A DNA stretch of 10,160 bases from an uncultured delta proteobacterium (GCA_903873545.1 CAIQPA010000146.1:1-10160); one strand, 5' to 3'. Counted from the first letter of the stretch, positions 1 through 5,933 are shown. Notes: generated by a model from the sequence alone, not told the origin. Numbers and translations: made by a program.

Positions 1-330
1 CCCTACGGCAGGCTCGCACGCGCCTACCTCGGCTCGCTCCCCGAGGCGCCGCGCCTGCTGCCCAAACTCGTCTTTGCTGCGAGTGCGGCCGACGCTGCCG
101 CCTGGGTCGATCGCGGCGCCGCCGATGCCGCCGTCACCGCCTGGTCGCTCCTCCGCGCACAGCCCGAAGGCCGACGGCTGCAACTCTCCGATGCCGCAAC
201 CGCGCTCCCCGCGACAGCCATCGTCTGCGGTCCTGCCGCTACCACGCTCGCGCCCCGCTGGCAGGCGCTCACAGCCGCTCCCTGGTTCAGCCAGAGCCTC
301 ACCGACGCCGGCTTCGGCCCGCCGCCATGA
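1..330 (+). CDS. modA: Molybdate ABC transporter substrate-binding protein, 3' part only
   Basis: Partial gene: frame 1 is open from the window edge to TGA at 328-330, giving 109 C-terminal residues. The visible part starts PYGRLARAYL and continues through an LPKLVFAASAADAAAWVDRG stretch. This matches the usual C-terminal lobe of ModA-type periplasmic binding proteins, where a PYGxxA segment is followed by a line predicting which oxyanion-sensing periods are carried by the protein (DAAVTAW here, usually DAGFVY). ModA proteins bind molybdate or tungstate in the periplasm and deliver it to the ModBC transporter. The N-terminal signal peptide and most ligand residues lie outside the window, so molybdate versus tungstate cannot be decided. 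The stop overlaps the modB start (ATGA), which indicates translational coupling and supports the identity. The call rests on the C-terminal resemblance plus the modB and modC neighbours. Confidence 0.8.
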   Translation, partial: PYGRLARAYLGSLPEAPRLLPKLVFAASAADAAAWVDRGAADAAVTAWSLLRAQPEGRRLQLSDAATALPATAIVCGPAATTLAPRWQALTAAPWFSQSLTDAGFGPPP

Positions 331-953
331 CGCCCCTCCTGCTCTCGCTCCTCTTCGCCTGCGCCGGCACGCTGCTCACCGCCGTCGCCGCCCTCCCGCT
401 CGCGGCATGGGCAAGCGGCCAGACCCGCGGACGGCGCGCCACCCTCGAAGCCCTCCTCACGCTCCCGCTTGTCGTCCCGCCCACCGCCGTGGGCTACCTG
501 CTCCTCCGGCTGCTGGGCCACGATGGGCCGCTCGGCGGCCTCCAACTTCTCTTCACGCCCGCCGCGGCGGTCCTTGCCGCTGCACTCGCCGGCTTCCCCC
601 TCCTCTTTCGCGCAGCGCTCGCCGCCTTCGAGCAGACACCGCCGGCCATCGTCAGCGCCGCTGCCGCCGCCGGGCTGCCACCCAGCCAGGTATGGCTCCG
701 TGTTCGACTCCCGCTCGCAGCCTCCGGCCTCACCGCTGGTGCCGCCCTGGCGCTTGCCCGCGGCATCGGCGAGTTCGGCATTACCATGATGATCGCCGGC
801 GCCATCCCAGGCCGCACCGAGACCGCCTCCGTTGCCATCTACGCCGCCAACGCAGCTGGCCGAACCGCCGACGCAGACCAGCTCGTCCTCGCCGTCCTGG
901 TCCTCTCGGCTCTCTTGCTGCTCACAGTCTCTCTGCTCCGCCGGGGCCGCTGA
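327..953 (+). CDS. modB: Molybdate ABC transporter permease ModB
   Basis: A 208-residue inner-membrane permease of the ModB family, which forms the channel through which molybdate passes. Hydrophobic segments are seen at about residues 3-28, 44-62, 76-97, 133-160 and 185-203. LPLVVPPTAVGYLLL (46-60) is a hallmark of ModB/CysT-type permeases. The cytoplasmic coupling (EAA-like) loop is around 108-128, with AAAAGLPPSQVWLRVRLPLA, followed by the family pattern ALARGIGEFGITMMIAG at 142-158 and PGRTETASVAIY at 161-172. The length is a little below the usual ~220-230. The ATG at 327 overlaps the modA stop, and the modB stop (TGA 951-953) overlaps the modC ATG at 953, so the three genes are very likely one translationally coupled operon. 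No separate ribosome-binding site is needed or obvious. Confidence 0.92.
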   Translation: MTPLLLSLLFACAGTLLTAVAALPLAAWASGQTRGRRATLEALLTLPLVVPPTAVGYLLLRLLGHDGPLGGLQLLFTPAAAVLAAALAGFPLLFRAALAAFEQTPPAIVSAAAAAGLPPSQVWLRVRLPLAASGLTAGAALALARGIGEFGITMMIAGAIPGRTETASVAIYAANAAGRTADADQLVLAVLVLSALLLLTVSLLRRGR

Positions 954-1588
954 TGCTCCACCTCGACCTCACCCTCGTCGCTGCAGCCGGCCATGGCGCG
1001 CTGCGGGCAGCCGCCACCATAGGGCAGGGCGCAGCGCTGCTCACAGGGCCATCTGGCGCAGGCAAATCCACCCTGCTCGCGCTCCTCGCCGGCGCCATCC
1101 CGCCGCAGTCGGGCACGCTCCGCTGGCGAAATCAAACCTGGTCCGACGGCCCCAACCTGCTTGTTCCGAGCCACCTCCGCGGCGTCGGCTGGCAGCCGCA
1201 GGCCTCATCGCTTCATCCCGGATGGACAGCTCGCGACCACCTCGATGCCACCTACCGCTTCCGTCCGCAAAGGCCCGACCTAGAGGCAGCCATCATCGAT
1301 GGCCTAGAACTCGGCCCGCTCATGGCCCGCCGTGCGGGGCAACTCTCGGCGGGCGAGGCCCAGCGCGTTGCGCTGCTGCGCGCTCTGGCGGCCTGTCAGG
1401 GGCTGCTCCTCCTCGACGAACCCGTCACGGCGCTGCCGCCCCAACTGGCCCGTCGCGCGGTCGAACTCATTGCATCGCTCACCGAAGAGCAGGGCTGGAC
1501 GGCCATCGCCGTGAGCCACCAGCCGCTCGAGGGACTCCAACCAACCGCCCATCTCGAACTGGCAGAGGGGCTGCTGCGAACGCTCTAA
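953..1588 (+). CDS. modC: Molybdate transporter ATP-binding protein ModC, short form
   Basis: A 211-residue ABC ATPase that powers the ModB channel from the cytoplasmic side. Motifs in order: Walker A GPSGAGKST (32-40), Q-loop glutamine Q83 in the segment GWQPQASSLHP, signature LSAGEAQRVAL (131-141; the usual form is LSGGQ/LSGGE), Walker B LLLLDEP (151-157) and the H-loop histidine H189 in AVSHQ. The chain ends right after the nucleotide-binding domain. The C-terminal MOP/TOBE molybdate-binding regulatory domain found in classical ~350-residue ModC is absent. The D-loop, usually SALD, reads TALP, so its aspartate is missing. Start chosen: the ATG at 953, coupled to the modB stop. The open frame reaches back to 74, but that part is a shadow of modA and modB. 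The 3' end runs tail-to-tail into the pseudouridine synthase gene with a 4-bp overlap. ModC is the contextual call; on sequence alone it is a generic import ATPase. Confidence 0.85.
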   Translation: MLHLDLTLVAAAGHGALRAAATIGQGAALLTGPSGAGKSTLLALLAGAIPPQSGTLRWRNQTWSDGPNLLVPSHLRGVGWQPQASSLHPGWTARDHLDATYRFRPQRPDLEAAIIDGLELGPLMARRAGQLSAGEAQRVALLRALAACQGLLLLDEPVTALPPQLARRAVELIASLTEEQGWTAIAVSHQPLEGLQPTAHLELAEGLLRTL

Positions 1589-2265
1589 CCGGCGGTCGAG
1601 ACCAGCCCAGACTCCAGCGCGGCCAGGTCCTCTGCCAGTGCACAGGTGACGGTCACCGCGAGATGGCCACCCGTCGCCGGCAGCCGGAGGCTCGCAGCAT
1701 GGAGCGCGAGGCGCGGCGCGGTCAGCAGCGGCGCGACGGGCCCGTAGCGCCGATCTCCCAGCAGCGGCAGGCCAACCGAGCGCAGGTGCACCCGAATCTG
1801 ATGCTGACGACCTGTCAGCGGCGTCGCCTCGACCTTGCAGATCGTGCCACCATCGATCTTCCACTGCGTAATCACCCGATAGCCCGTCGTTGCTCGCTGC
1901 GCGCCCTCGGCCTCGGTCCCAACGCGGCAGCCGCCGCCAGAGAGCTTGAGCAGCGGCGCCGTGATCACCCCCCGCTGCGCGGCGGGCTCACCCTGACAGA
2001 AGGCCAGATACTGCTTCTCGACCCGACGCGCCTCGAAGGCCTCGCAGAGCAGCTTGTGGGCAGCCGCGCTCCGCGCCAGCACCATAACGCCCGAAGTCTC
2101 ACGGTCGAGCCGATGAACCACCCAGAGGCGTTCGCCGCGCACGGCCTGAAGCCGGTGCGTCAGACATTCAGAGGCCTCTTCGCCGCGCGCAGGGATGACG
2201 GTCAGGCCTGCCGGCTTGTTGATGACGAGCAGGTCGTCCCGCTCGAGAAGAATCGGAATGTTCAA
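1585..2265 (-). CDS. RluA-family RNA pseudouridine synthase
   Basis: A 226-residue enzyme predicted to isomerise specific uridines in rRNA or tRNA to pseudouridine. It opens with LLERDDLLVINKPAGLTV (residues 6-23), the usual N-terminal strand of the RluA catalytic fold. The catalytic motif HRLDRETSG follows at 51-59 with the catalytic aspartate at D54. The conserved late motif GRQHQIRVHL and the GLPLLGDRRYG segment are also present. There is no N-terminal S4 RNA-binding domain, so it is a short, catalytic-domain-only member; which RNA it modifies cannot be read from the sequence. The start is TTG at 2265: the frame is open upstream to 2526, but that part is a shadow of the preceding gene and crosses a terminator. 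No ATG, GTG or TTG lies between the terminator and 2265, and the ribosome-binding site is weak (ACGGG). It is convergent with modC, with overlapping stop codons. Confidence 0.88.
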   Translation of the reverse strand: MNIPILLERDDLLVINKPAGLTVIPARGEEASECLTHRLQAVRGERLWVVHRLDRETSGVMVLARSAAAHKLLCEAFEARRVEKQYLAFCQGEPAAQRGVITAPLLKLSGGGCRVGTEAEGAQRATTGYRVITQWKIDGGTICKVEATPLTGRQHQIRVHLRSVGLPLLGDRRYGPVAPLLTAPRLALHAASLRLPATGGHLAVTVTCALAEDLAALESGLVSTAG

Positions 2266-2289
2266 GGGAGACCCGTTCGCTGCAGAGGC

Positions 2290-2320
2290 CAAAAACGAAG
2301 AAGGGCCTCTTCCGAGGCCC
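2290..2320 (-). terminator. Rho-independent terminator of the ExbB-ExbD-TonB-like operon
   Basis: Read on the minus strand, a perfect 7-bp stem GGGCCTC/GAGGCCC (2303-2309 with 2314-2320) closes a 4-nt loop. It is followed by TTCTTCGTTTTT (2291-2302). It begins 9 nt after the stop of the last operon gene and lies just upstream of the pseudouridine synthase start. The stretch GGCCCTTCTTCGTTTTTG (2290-2307) recurs exactly in the terminator at 7346-7363. Confidence 0.88.
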
Positions 2321-2329
2321 CTGTCCAGC

Positions 2330-3238
2330 CTACTTGCCGGAGCCGCTGCCTTCGCCGCTTCCGCTGGAGATGTCGAACACCTTGTCTTCCAAGGGCGGCT
2401 CGAGGCTGCCAGCCTTGGCTGCAAGCGCGGCGATCGAGGACATCGAGCCGCAGTTCGCCGTCGTGATGAAGGGGAAGTCGATGTAGCTGACGCAGTTCTG
2501 AAGCACGCGCCGCGTGACGTTGCCAACGCGGGGGTTCTTTCCGTCGAGCGCCGCCACCTTCACGAGCATCGCGAGCGCCTGGGCCGGCTGGTTTGCGTAG
2601 AAGAGCGAGCCAATCGTGCCCTCCCACTGCCAGGGCATCTGCGACTCCATCTGGGCCGGGAGGCCGAAGAAGTACTGGATCTTCGTCGGCGGAGTGCCGC
2701 GGGTGGAGATCTCCATCGGAGGCTTCACGAAGACGAATTCGACGTTGTCCTTCACAATCAGCGTCTCGCCGACGTGGGGAACCGACTTGTCCGGCTCGGT
2801 CTTCAGCTTGCGGTCTTTGCGGTAGGTGACCGTGCTGTCGCGGAGCGTGGCGAGCCCGGCGATGTTGTAGGCGACCACATCGGTGAAGGCCGGGATCTCC
2901 TTCGCGGTCTCCTTGGTGATCTCCGCACCGGAACCATCGACGACGATGATGTCGTAGGTGCCAGGCTCCATGACCCGCGACTCTTGGGTGCGGGGCTTGA
3001 GCTCAAACTTCTCGGTGCCGATGGTAACCGTCGCGCGGATGTCGAGCGGGTTCAGCACATGCACCGTCGGACGGCGCAGGGTCTGGTAGTAGCCGAAGCC
3101 AAACCAGCCGGCTGTGGCGAGCGACAGGACGCCGACGCCGATGAAGAGGATTGCCGCCGCGGAGAGTGGCTTGCTGATCGGCGAATCGCTGCCAAACAGC
3201 TCGACGCCCGCATCTTCGAAAGTTCTCAGGTTGCTCAT
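2330..3238 (-). CDS. Unrecognised single-pass membrane protein, last gene of the ExbB/ExbD/TonB-like operon
   Basis: I do not recognise this 302-residue protein as a named family. It has a short cytoplasmic N-terminus (about 1-25), one transmembrane helix at about 27-52 (AAAILFIGVGVLSLATAGWF is its core), then a soluble part that should lie in the periplasm. Residues about 58-108 (VHVLNPLDIRATVTIG, then EPGTYDIIVVDGSG) look like a small beta-sandwich of the PEGA/carboxypeptidase-regulatory kind. This is a resemblance only. A middle region (about 150-215) is rich in P, W and Y. The region around 210-275 is helical-looking and contains two cysteines, C249 and C263, that could pair in the periplasm. 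The tail is a Ser/Gly repeat (SGSGEGSGSGK). The ATG at 3238 has only a weak GAG upstream. The gene lies 68 nt after the TonB-like gene and is followed directly by the operon terminator, so it is likely a dedicated partner of the motor. Confidence 0.8.
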   Translation of the reverse strand: MSNLRTFEDAGVELFGSDSPISKPLSAAAILFIGVGVLSLATAGWFGFGYYQTLRRPTVHVLNPLDIRATVTIGTEKFELKPRTQESRVMEPGTYDIIVVDGSGAEITKETAKEIPAFTDVVAYNIAGLATLRDSTVTYRKDRKLKTEPDKSVPHVGETLIVKDNVEFVFVKPPMEISTRGTPPTKIQYFFGLPAQMESQMPWQWEGTIGSLFYANQPAQALAMLVKVAALDGKNPRVGNVTRRVLQNCVSYIDFPFITTANCGSMSSIAALAAKAGSLEPPLEDKVFDISSGSGEGSGSGK

Positions 3239-3282
3239 GATTGCTCAGACGGACAAGGTGACGCGAAAGCAGACAGGGTCGA

Positions 3283-3303
3283 CAGCCCGGGCGAACCCGG
3301 CTG
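3283..3303 (-). other. Intercistronic stem-loop after the TonB-like gene
   Basis: On the minus strand, CAGC-CGGG-TTCG-CCCG-G-GCTG forms an 8-bp stem with one bulged G and a TTCG loop, 3 nt after the TAA stop at 3307. No T-run follows, so it is unlikely to terminate by itself. It could protect the 3' end of a processed transcript or mildly attenuate. Confidence 0.5.
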
Positions 3304-3306
3304 CGA

Positions 3307-4284
3307 TTACTCCTCGGCGGAGCGGAAAGTGAAGGGGTAGGCTACCACGACCATGCCGCCATCGGGCTGGTCGAAGCGCATCTTGTTCACCTCGGAGAGG
3401 ATGCAAGACTCAACATTGCGGTTGCCCATCGTGTTCTCGGAGACCGACGCGGTGACGACCTTGCCGTCGAGGCCGACCGTCCACTGCACGCCGATACGGC
3501 CGCCCAACTTGGCATCGTTCACGAGCTCGCGCTCGTAGCAGTACTTGATGGCCGACTTGTGGCGCCGGACCACCTTTTCGATCTGCTCGGCCGTGAGGAA
3601 GCCGTTCTGCACCCGAGCGCGACCCGAGATCGCAGCCTTGGGGCCCTTGGCGCCACGGCGGCCGAGACCGGCACCCGTGCCCTTGCCGCCGCCGGTGTCG
3701 AGGTTGCCAACGCCATGCACGCGGCCGGCACCGAAGCCGCCGCCGCCCTTGCCGGTGCCGCTCATGCCCATGCCGCCCGAGCCCCGGCCCACGACCATGC
3801 CGTCGCCTTCGCCAGCCGTCGCGAAGTCCTGACCTACGCCCGCCATCAGGTCGTTGTTCTGGAAGATCGCCTGAAGCTGGCTGTTGTCGGAGAGGCTGTC
3901 GAAGGCCTTTGCCAGCTCCGTGTTCTGGAGCTCCTCGACGAGCGGGCCGTCACGATCGGGGAGCTTCGTCTCCTCGGTCTTGTCGGGCTCGCCGAACTTG
4001 CCCTCTTCGCCGCCCGCCTTCTTGGACTCGGTCTCTTCGTCAGGAAGCTGCTTCTCTTCCACCTTAGGCACATCTTCGGCGATGAGACCCTCGAAGGCCT
4101 CGAACGACAGACCGCGCGTCAGCTTCGAAGAGTTGAAGAAGAGAGCGATCGCGATGATAGCGATGTGGACGACGGTGCCGAGCAGGAATCCCAACACCAT
4201 ACGGCTGGGACTCTTGTCCTTACGCTCCATGGCGTCGTAGCCCTTGCTGTCCCGAACTGCGCCTGACTGGGTGCTTGCTGCCAT
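3307..4284 (-). CDS. TonB-like energy-transducing protein with AgmX/PglI-type C-terminal domain
   Basis: A 325-residue protein built like TonB/TolA. It has a short basic cytoplasmic N-terminus, one transmembrane helix at about 29-51 (MVLGFLLGTVVHIAIIAIAL), a charged Glu/Lys/Asp-rich stretch (66-128), a Gly-rich low-complexity linker (about 150-215) and a C-terminal domain at about 228-322. That domain carries LTAEQIEKVVRRHKSAIKYCYERELV, then GGRIGVQWTVGLDGKV, ESCILSEVNKMRFDQPDGG and VVVAYPFTF. This is the AgmX/PglI C-terminal pattern known from myxobacterial gliding and envelope proteins, a relative of TonB_C. Such proteins are thought to carry ExbBD-driven motion across the periplasm to an outer-membrane or cell-wall partner. 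C249 and C294 match the two cysteines common in this domain. The start is ATG 4284 with AGGA 8 nt upstream (4293-4296); an internal ATG 19 codons in lacks better support. The ExbB and ExbD genes upstream support the role. Confidence 0.85.
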   Translation of the reverse strand: MAASTQSGAVRDSKGYDAMERKDKSPSRMVLGFLLGTVVHIAIIAIALFFNSSKLTRGLSFEAFEGLIAEDVPKVEEKQLPDEETESKKAGGEEGKFGEPDKTEETKLPDRDGPLVEELQNTELAKAFDSLSDNSQLQAIFQNNDLMAGVGQDFATAGEGDGMVVGRGSGGMGMSGTGKGGGGFGAGRVHGVGNLDTGGGKGTGAGLGRRGAKGPKAAISGRARVQNGFLTAEQIEKVVRRHKSAIKYCYERELVNDAKLGGRIGVQWTVGLDGKVVTASVSENTMGNRNVESCILSEVNKMRFDQPDGGMVVVAYPFTFRSAEE

Positions 4285-4356
4285 GATCGATGTCCTAGGT
4301 CGAGTTGTCGCGGATGCTGGTGGGTCGATGACCCTACAAACGAAGGAGGTCGCAAA

Positions 4357-4375
4357 CCGGTGAAAGTTTCACCGG
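4357..4375 (-). other. Intercistronic perfect palindrome after the first ExbD gene
   Basis: CCGGTGAAA-G-TTTCACCGG is a 19-nt perfect dyad (read as CCGGTGA/TCACCGG with a 5-nt loop) located 5 nt after the ExbD stop codon at 4381. On the minus strand only TTT follows. A weak attenuator or RNA-stability hairpin is more likely than a full terminator, because the TonB-like gene follows on the same strand. Confidence 0.55.
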
Positions 4376-4380
4376 GGCGC

Positions 4381-4815
4381 CTACTTTTCTGCTCCCTCCG
4401 CCTCAGCGCGGGGGATGACGGCGAGGGCAAACTGCTTGATCTGGGCTTCACGCACAGCGTCAACCACCTGCACCACCGTGTTGTACTTGGTCTTGGAGTC
4501 GGGCGAGATCTGCGCAGAGACCCGCTCATCTTGCTTCTTGGCCTTGCCGAAGAACTCCTTGAGCTCACCGCGCGGCACATCTGTGCCGTTGACGTTGATC
4601 TTGCTCTGGGCATCAATCTTGATGACCAGGATCAGCGGCGGCTTGGTCTCCTGTGAAGGAGCCGCCTGCGCGGGAAGTTTGATGCCGAGCTCGGCCTTCA
4701 CCAGGGTCGCCGAGGTGGCGATGAAGATGATGAGAAGCACGAGCGTGATATCGACCAACGGGGTTACGTTGATGCCGCTGATGCCTTCGTCTTGGTTACC
4801 GCTTGAACCTGCCAC
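4381..4815 (-). CDS. ExbD/TolR-family biopolymer transport protein (first copy)
   Basis: A 144-residue ExbD/TolR-type subunit of a proton-driven inner-membrane motor. It has a short cytoplasmic N-terminus, then the family signature INVTPLVDITLVLLIIFIAT (15-34), which contains the essential membrane aspartate D22 that carries protons in ExbD/TolR. A periplasmic domain (about 45-138) follows with the usual ExbD pattern: an LILVIKIDAQSKINVNG strand, then YNTVVQVVDAVREAQIKQFALAV. The tail EAEGAEK is charged. The length is normal for the family. The start is GTG at 4815, supported by GGAG at 4823-4826 with a 7-nt spacer. The gene sits 90 nt downstream of its ExbB partner and 96 nt upstream of the TonB-like gene. 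It is paralogous to the ExbD at 6881-7306, with near-identity through the membrane segment and divergence in the periplasmic domain. Confidence 0.93.
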   Translation of the reverse strand: MAGSSGNQDEGISGINVTPLVDITLVLLIIFIATSATLVKAELGIKLPAQAAPSQETKPPLILVIKIDAQSKINVNGTDVPRGELKEFFGKAKKQDERVSAQISPDSKTKYNTVVQVVDAVREAQIKQFALAVIPRAEAEGAEK

Positions 4816-4882
4816 GGTGTCTCTCCGTTGAGCCGCCTGAGGGCGGCGTGATGCCAGTGTCTGCCCACAAGGGGCTGAAAGC

Positions 4883-4898
4883 GGCCGCCGAAGCGGCC
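4883..4898 (-). other. Intercistronic UUCG stem-loop between ExbB and ExbD genes
   Basis: On the minus strand, GGCCGC-TTCG-GCGGCC is a perfect 6-bp GC-only stem with the extra-stable C(UUCG)G tetraloop, 7 nt after the ExbB stop at 4906. There is no adjacent T-run, so processing or stability control is more plausible than termination. Confidence 0.6.
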
Positions 4899-4905
4899 CG
4901 AACCG

Positions 4906-5844
4906 TTACGCTTCGCTTTTGTCCGATGCCGTCTCGGCGCTCGTCTCTGCTGCAACTTCCGTCGCGGCCTCCACAGCCTCCACTTCCGTCGCGGGAGCCG
5001 CTGCAGCCACAGCCTCTGGCGCCTTTACCGGCTCTGCAGGGACAGCCATCTTCGACTGCTTGCCCTGCTTGTCGAGCGCCTTGCCCTTCTTCGTCTCGGG
5101 CGAAGCGCCCTTGCCCAGGCCCGCAGCCTTGGCGGGAGATACCATGTGCTTGGCAACCATAGGTGCATCGTTGGAGTGTGCGAAGGCCAGCATGGTCTGC
5201 GACAGCATCGAGGCGCCGTTGAAGGAGTGGTGCGCCCGAATCTTGAAGATGTTGAAGGCGAGAACAGCCGGGATGGCAACCAGAAGGCCAACGGCCGTGG
5301 CGATCAGCGCCTCAGCGATGGGACCCATGACTGCAGAGCCTCCGCCTTCCGGCTTGGTGCCCGAGCCGAGAGCGTCGAAGGCCATGATAACGCCAAGAAC
5401 CGTGCCGAAGAGGCCGAAGAAGGGGGCGTTGTTGCCGAGCGTCGCGAGGAACCAGAGGAAGCGCTCGTAGCGCTTGTTCTCCCATTCAATGGCGCTGTTC
5501 ATGAGCTCGCGTGCCGACTTGTGGCCGCGACCGATGTTACGGAGACCATAGACCGTCACGCGGGCCTCCATGCTGTCGCCCGTGTTGCGGATGAGGTCGG
5601 CGGCCTGGTCAGCCGAGCCGTTCTCAAGCGCCTTCACCATCAGCCGGCGGAGGGCGAGCGAGTCAACCTTATGCGTCCGGTAGAACCAGAAGCGCTCCAC
5701 CATGATGGCGAGCGAGACCATGCTCAGAATGATGAGGACCCAGAGCACCCACTCCGCGCCCGTGTTCGCTACCTTCAGGAGCTGGCCCGTGAGCCATCCC
5801 TGCTTGTGAACCGCCGCCAACAATACAAGTCCAGTGAGATTCAT
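4906..5844 (-). CDS. MotA/TolQ/ExbB proton-channel family protein with Ala/Glu/Lys-rich C-terminal tail (first copy)
   Basis: A 312-residue ExbB/TolQ-type inner-membrane channel, expected to form a pentamer around ExbD and convert proton flow into movement. Membrane segments are at about 30-50 (after TGAEWVLWVLIIL), 131-158 (LATLGNNAPFFGLFGTVLGV, the family's core signature) and 175-200 (GPIAEALIATAVGLLVAIPA). The cytoplasmic loop between the first two is about 80 residues, as usual. After about residue 230, where ExbB proteins normally end, there is a low-complexity tail of roughly 80 residues: first Lys/Gly-rich, then Ala/Glu/Val-rich (AAAAPATEVEAVEAA and similar). The second ExbB copy lacks it. 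The start is ATG 5844, chosen because GGAAG (5851-5855) lies 6 nt upstream. A GTG at 5859 in the same frame has no ribosome-binding site and would add five residues. This is the first gene of the minus-strand operon. Confidence 0.93.
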   Translation of the reverse strand: MNLTGLVLLAAVHKQGWLTGQLLKVANTGAEWVLWVLIILSMVSLAIMVERFWFYRTHKVDSLALRRLMVKALENGSADQAADLIRNTGDSMEARVTVYGLRNIGRGHKSARELMNSAIEWENKRYERFLWFLATLGNNAPFFGLFGTVLGVIMAFDALGSGTKPEGGGSAVMGPIAEALIATAVGLLVAIPAVLAFNIFKIRAHHSFNGASMLSQTMLAFAHSNDAPMVAKHMVSPAKAAGLGKGASPETKKGKALDKQGKQSKMAVPAEPVKAPEAVAAAAPATEVEAVEAATEVAAETSAETASDKSEA

Positions 5845-5850
5845 TAGGCT

Positions 5851-5855
5851 CTTCC
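5851..5855 (-). promoter_or_regulatory. Ribosome-binding site that fixes the first ExbB start
   Basis: GGAAG on the minus strand, 6 nt before ATG 5844. The alternative GTG at 5859 overlaps no such site, so the shorter protein is preferred. Confidence 0.7.
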
Positions 5856-5887
5856 GCACGCGCGAGAGGAAAACGAAGTTGCAGCCT

Positions 5888-5932
5888 GCATGGTGTCATG
5901 CCACCCCGAAGAAGGGGTGTCGGGCGACCCGA
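5888..5932. repeat. Three back-to-back perfect stem-loops
   Basis: Three inverted repeats abut without a spare base: GCATG-GTGT-CATGC (5888-5901), CACCCC-GAAGAA-GGGGTG (5902-5919) and TCGGG-CGA-CCCGA (5920-5932). Outer arms GCCAC (5900-5904) and GTGGC (5933-5937) could form an alternative fold. They lie in the expected 5' leader of the minus-strand operon. They may be a regulatory leader structure or one copy of a dispersed palindromic repeat; one window cannot tell. Confidence 0.6.
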
Positions 5933-5933
5933 G

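Noticed and set aside
74..952. Long upstream extension of the modC reading frame
   Set aside because: It overlaps modA and modB in another frame and is Arg/Pro-rich shadow translation; the coupled ATG at 953 explains modC fully.
832..2466. A 544-codon plus-strand frame crossing modB, modC and the pseudouridine synthase
   Set aside because: It spans three well-supported genes on both strands with Arg/Pro/Ser-rich shadow composition.
2195..3340. A 381-codon plus-strand frame opposite the unknown membrane protein
   Set aside because: It crosses the terminator and two minus-strand genes and reads as Arg/Asp/Glu-rich antisense sequence without motifs.
3559..4266. A 235-codon plus-strand frame opposite the TonB-like gene
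   Set aside because: Ala/Leu/Arg-rich mirror of the Gly-rich and acidic linkers; no ribosome-binding site or recognisable domain.
4343..4656. Near-perfect AAGGAGGT (4343-4350) 9 nt before a plus-strand GTG at 4360 opening a 98-codon frame
   Set aside because: The frame is fully antisense to the first ExbD except for its first codons and shows no protein features; the ribosome-site match is probably chance, though ribosome profiling could test it.
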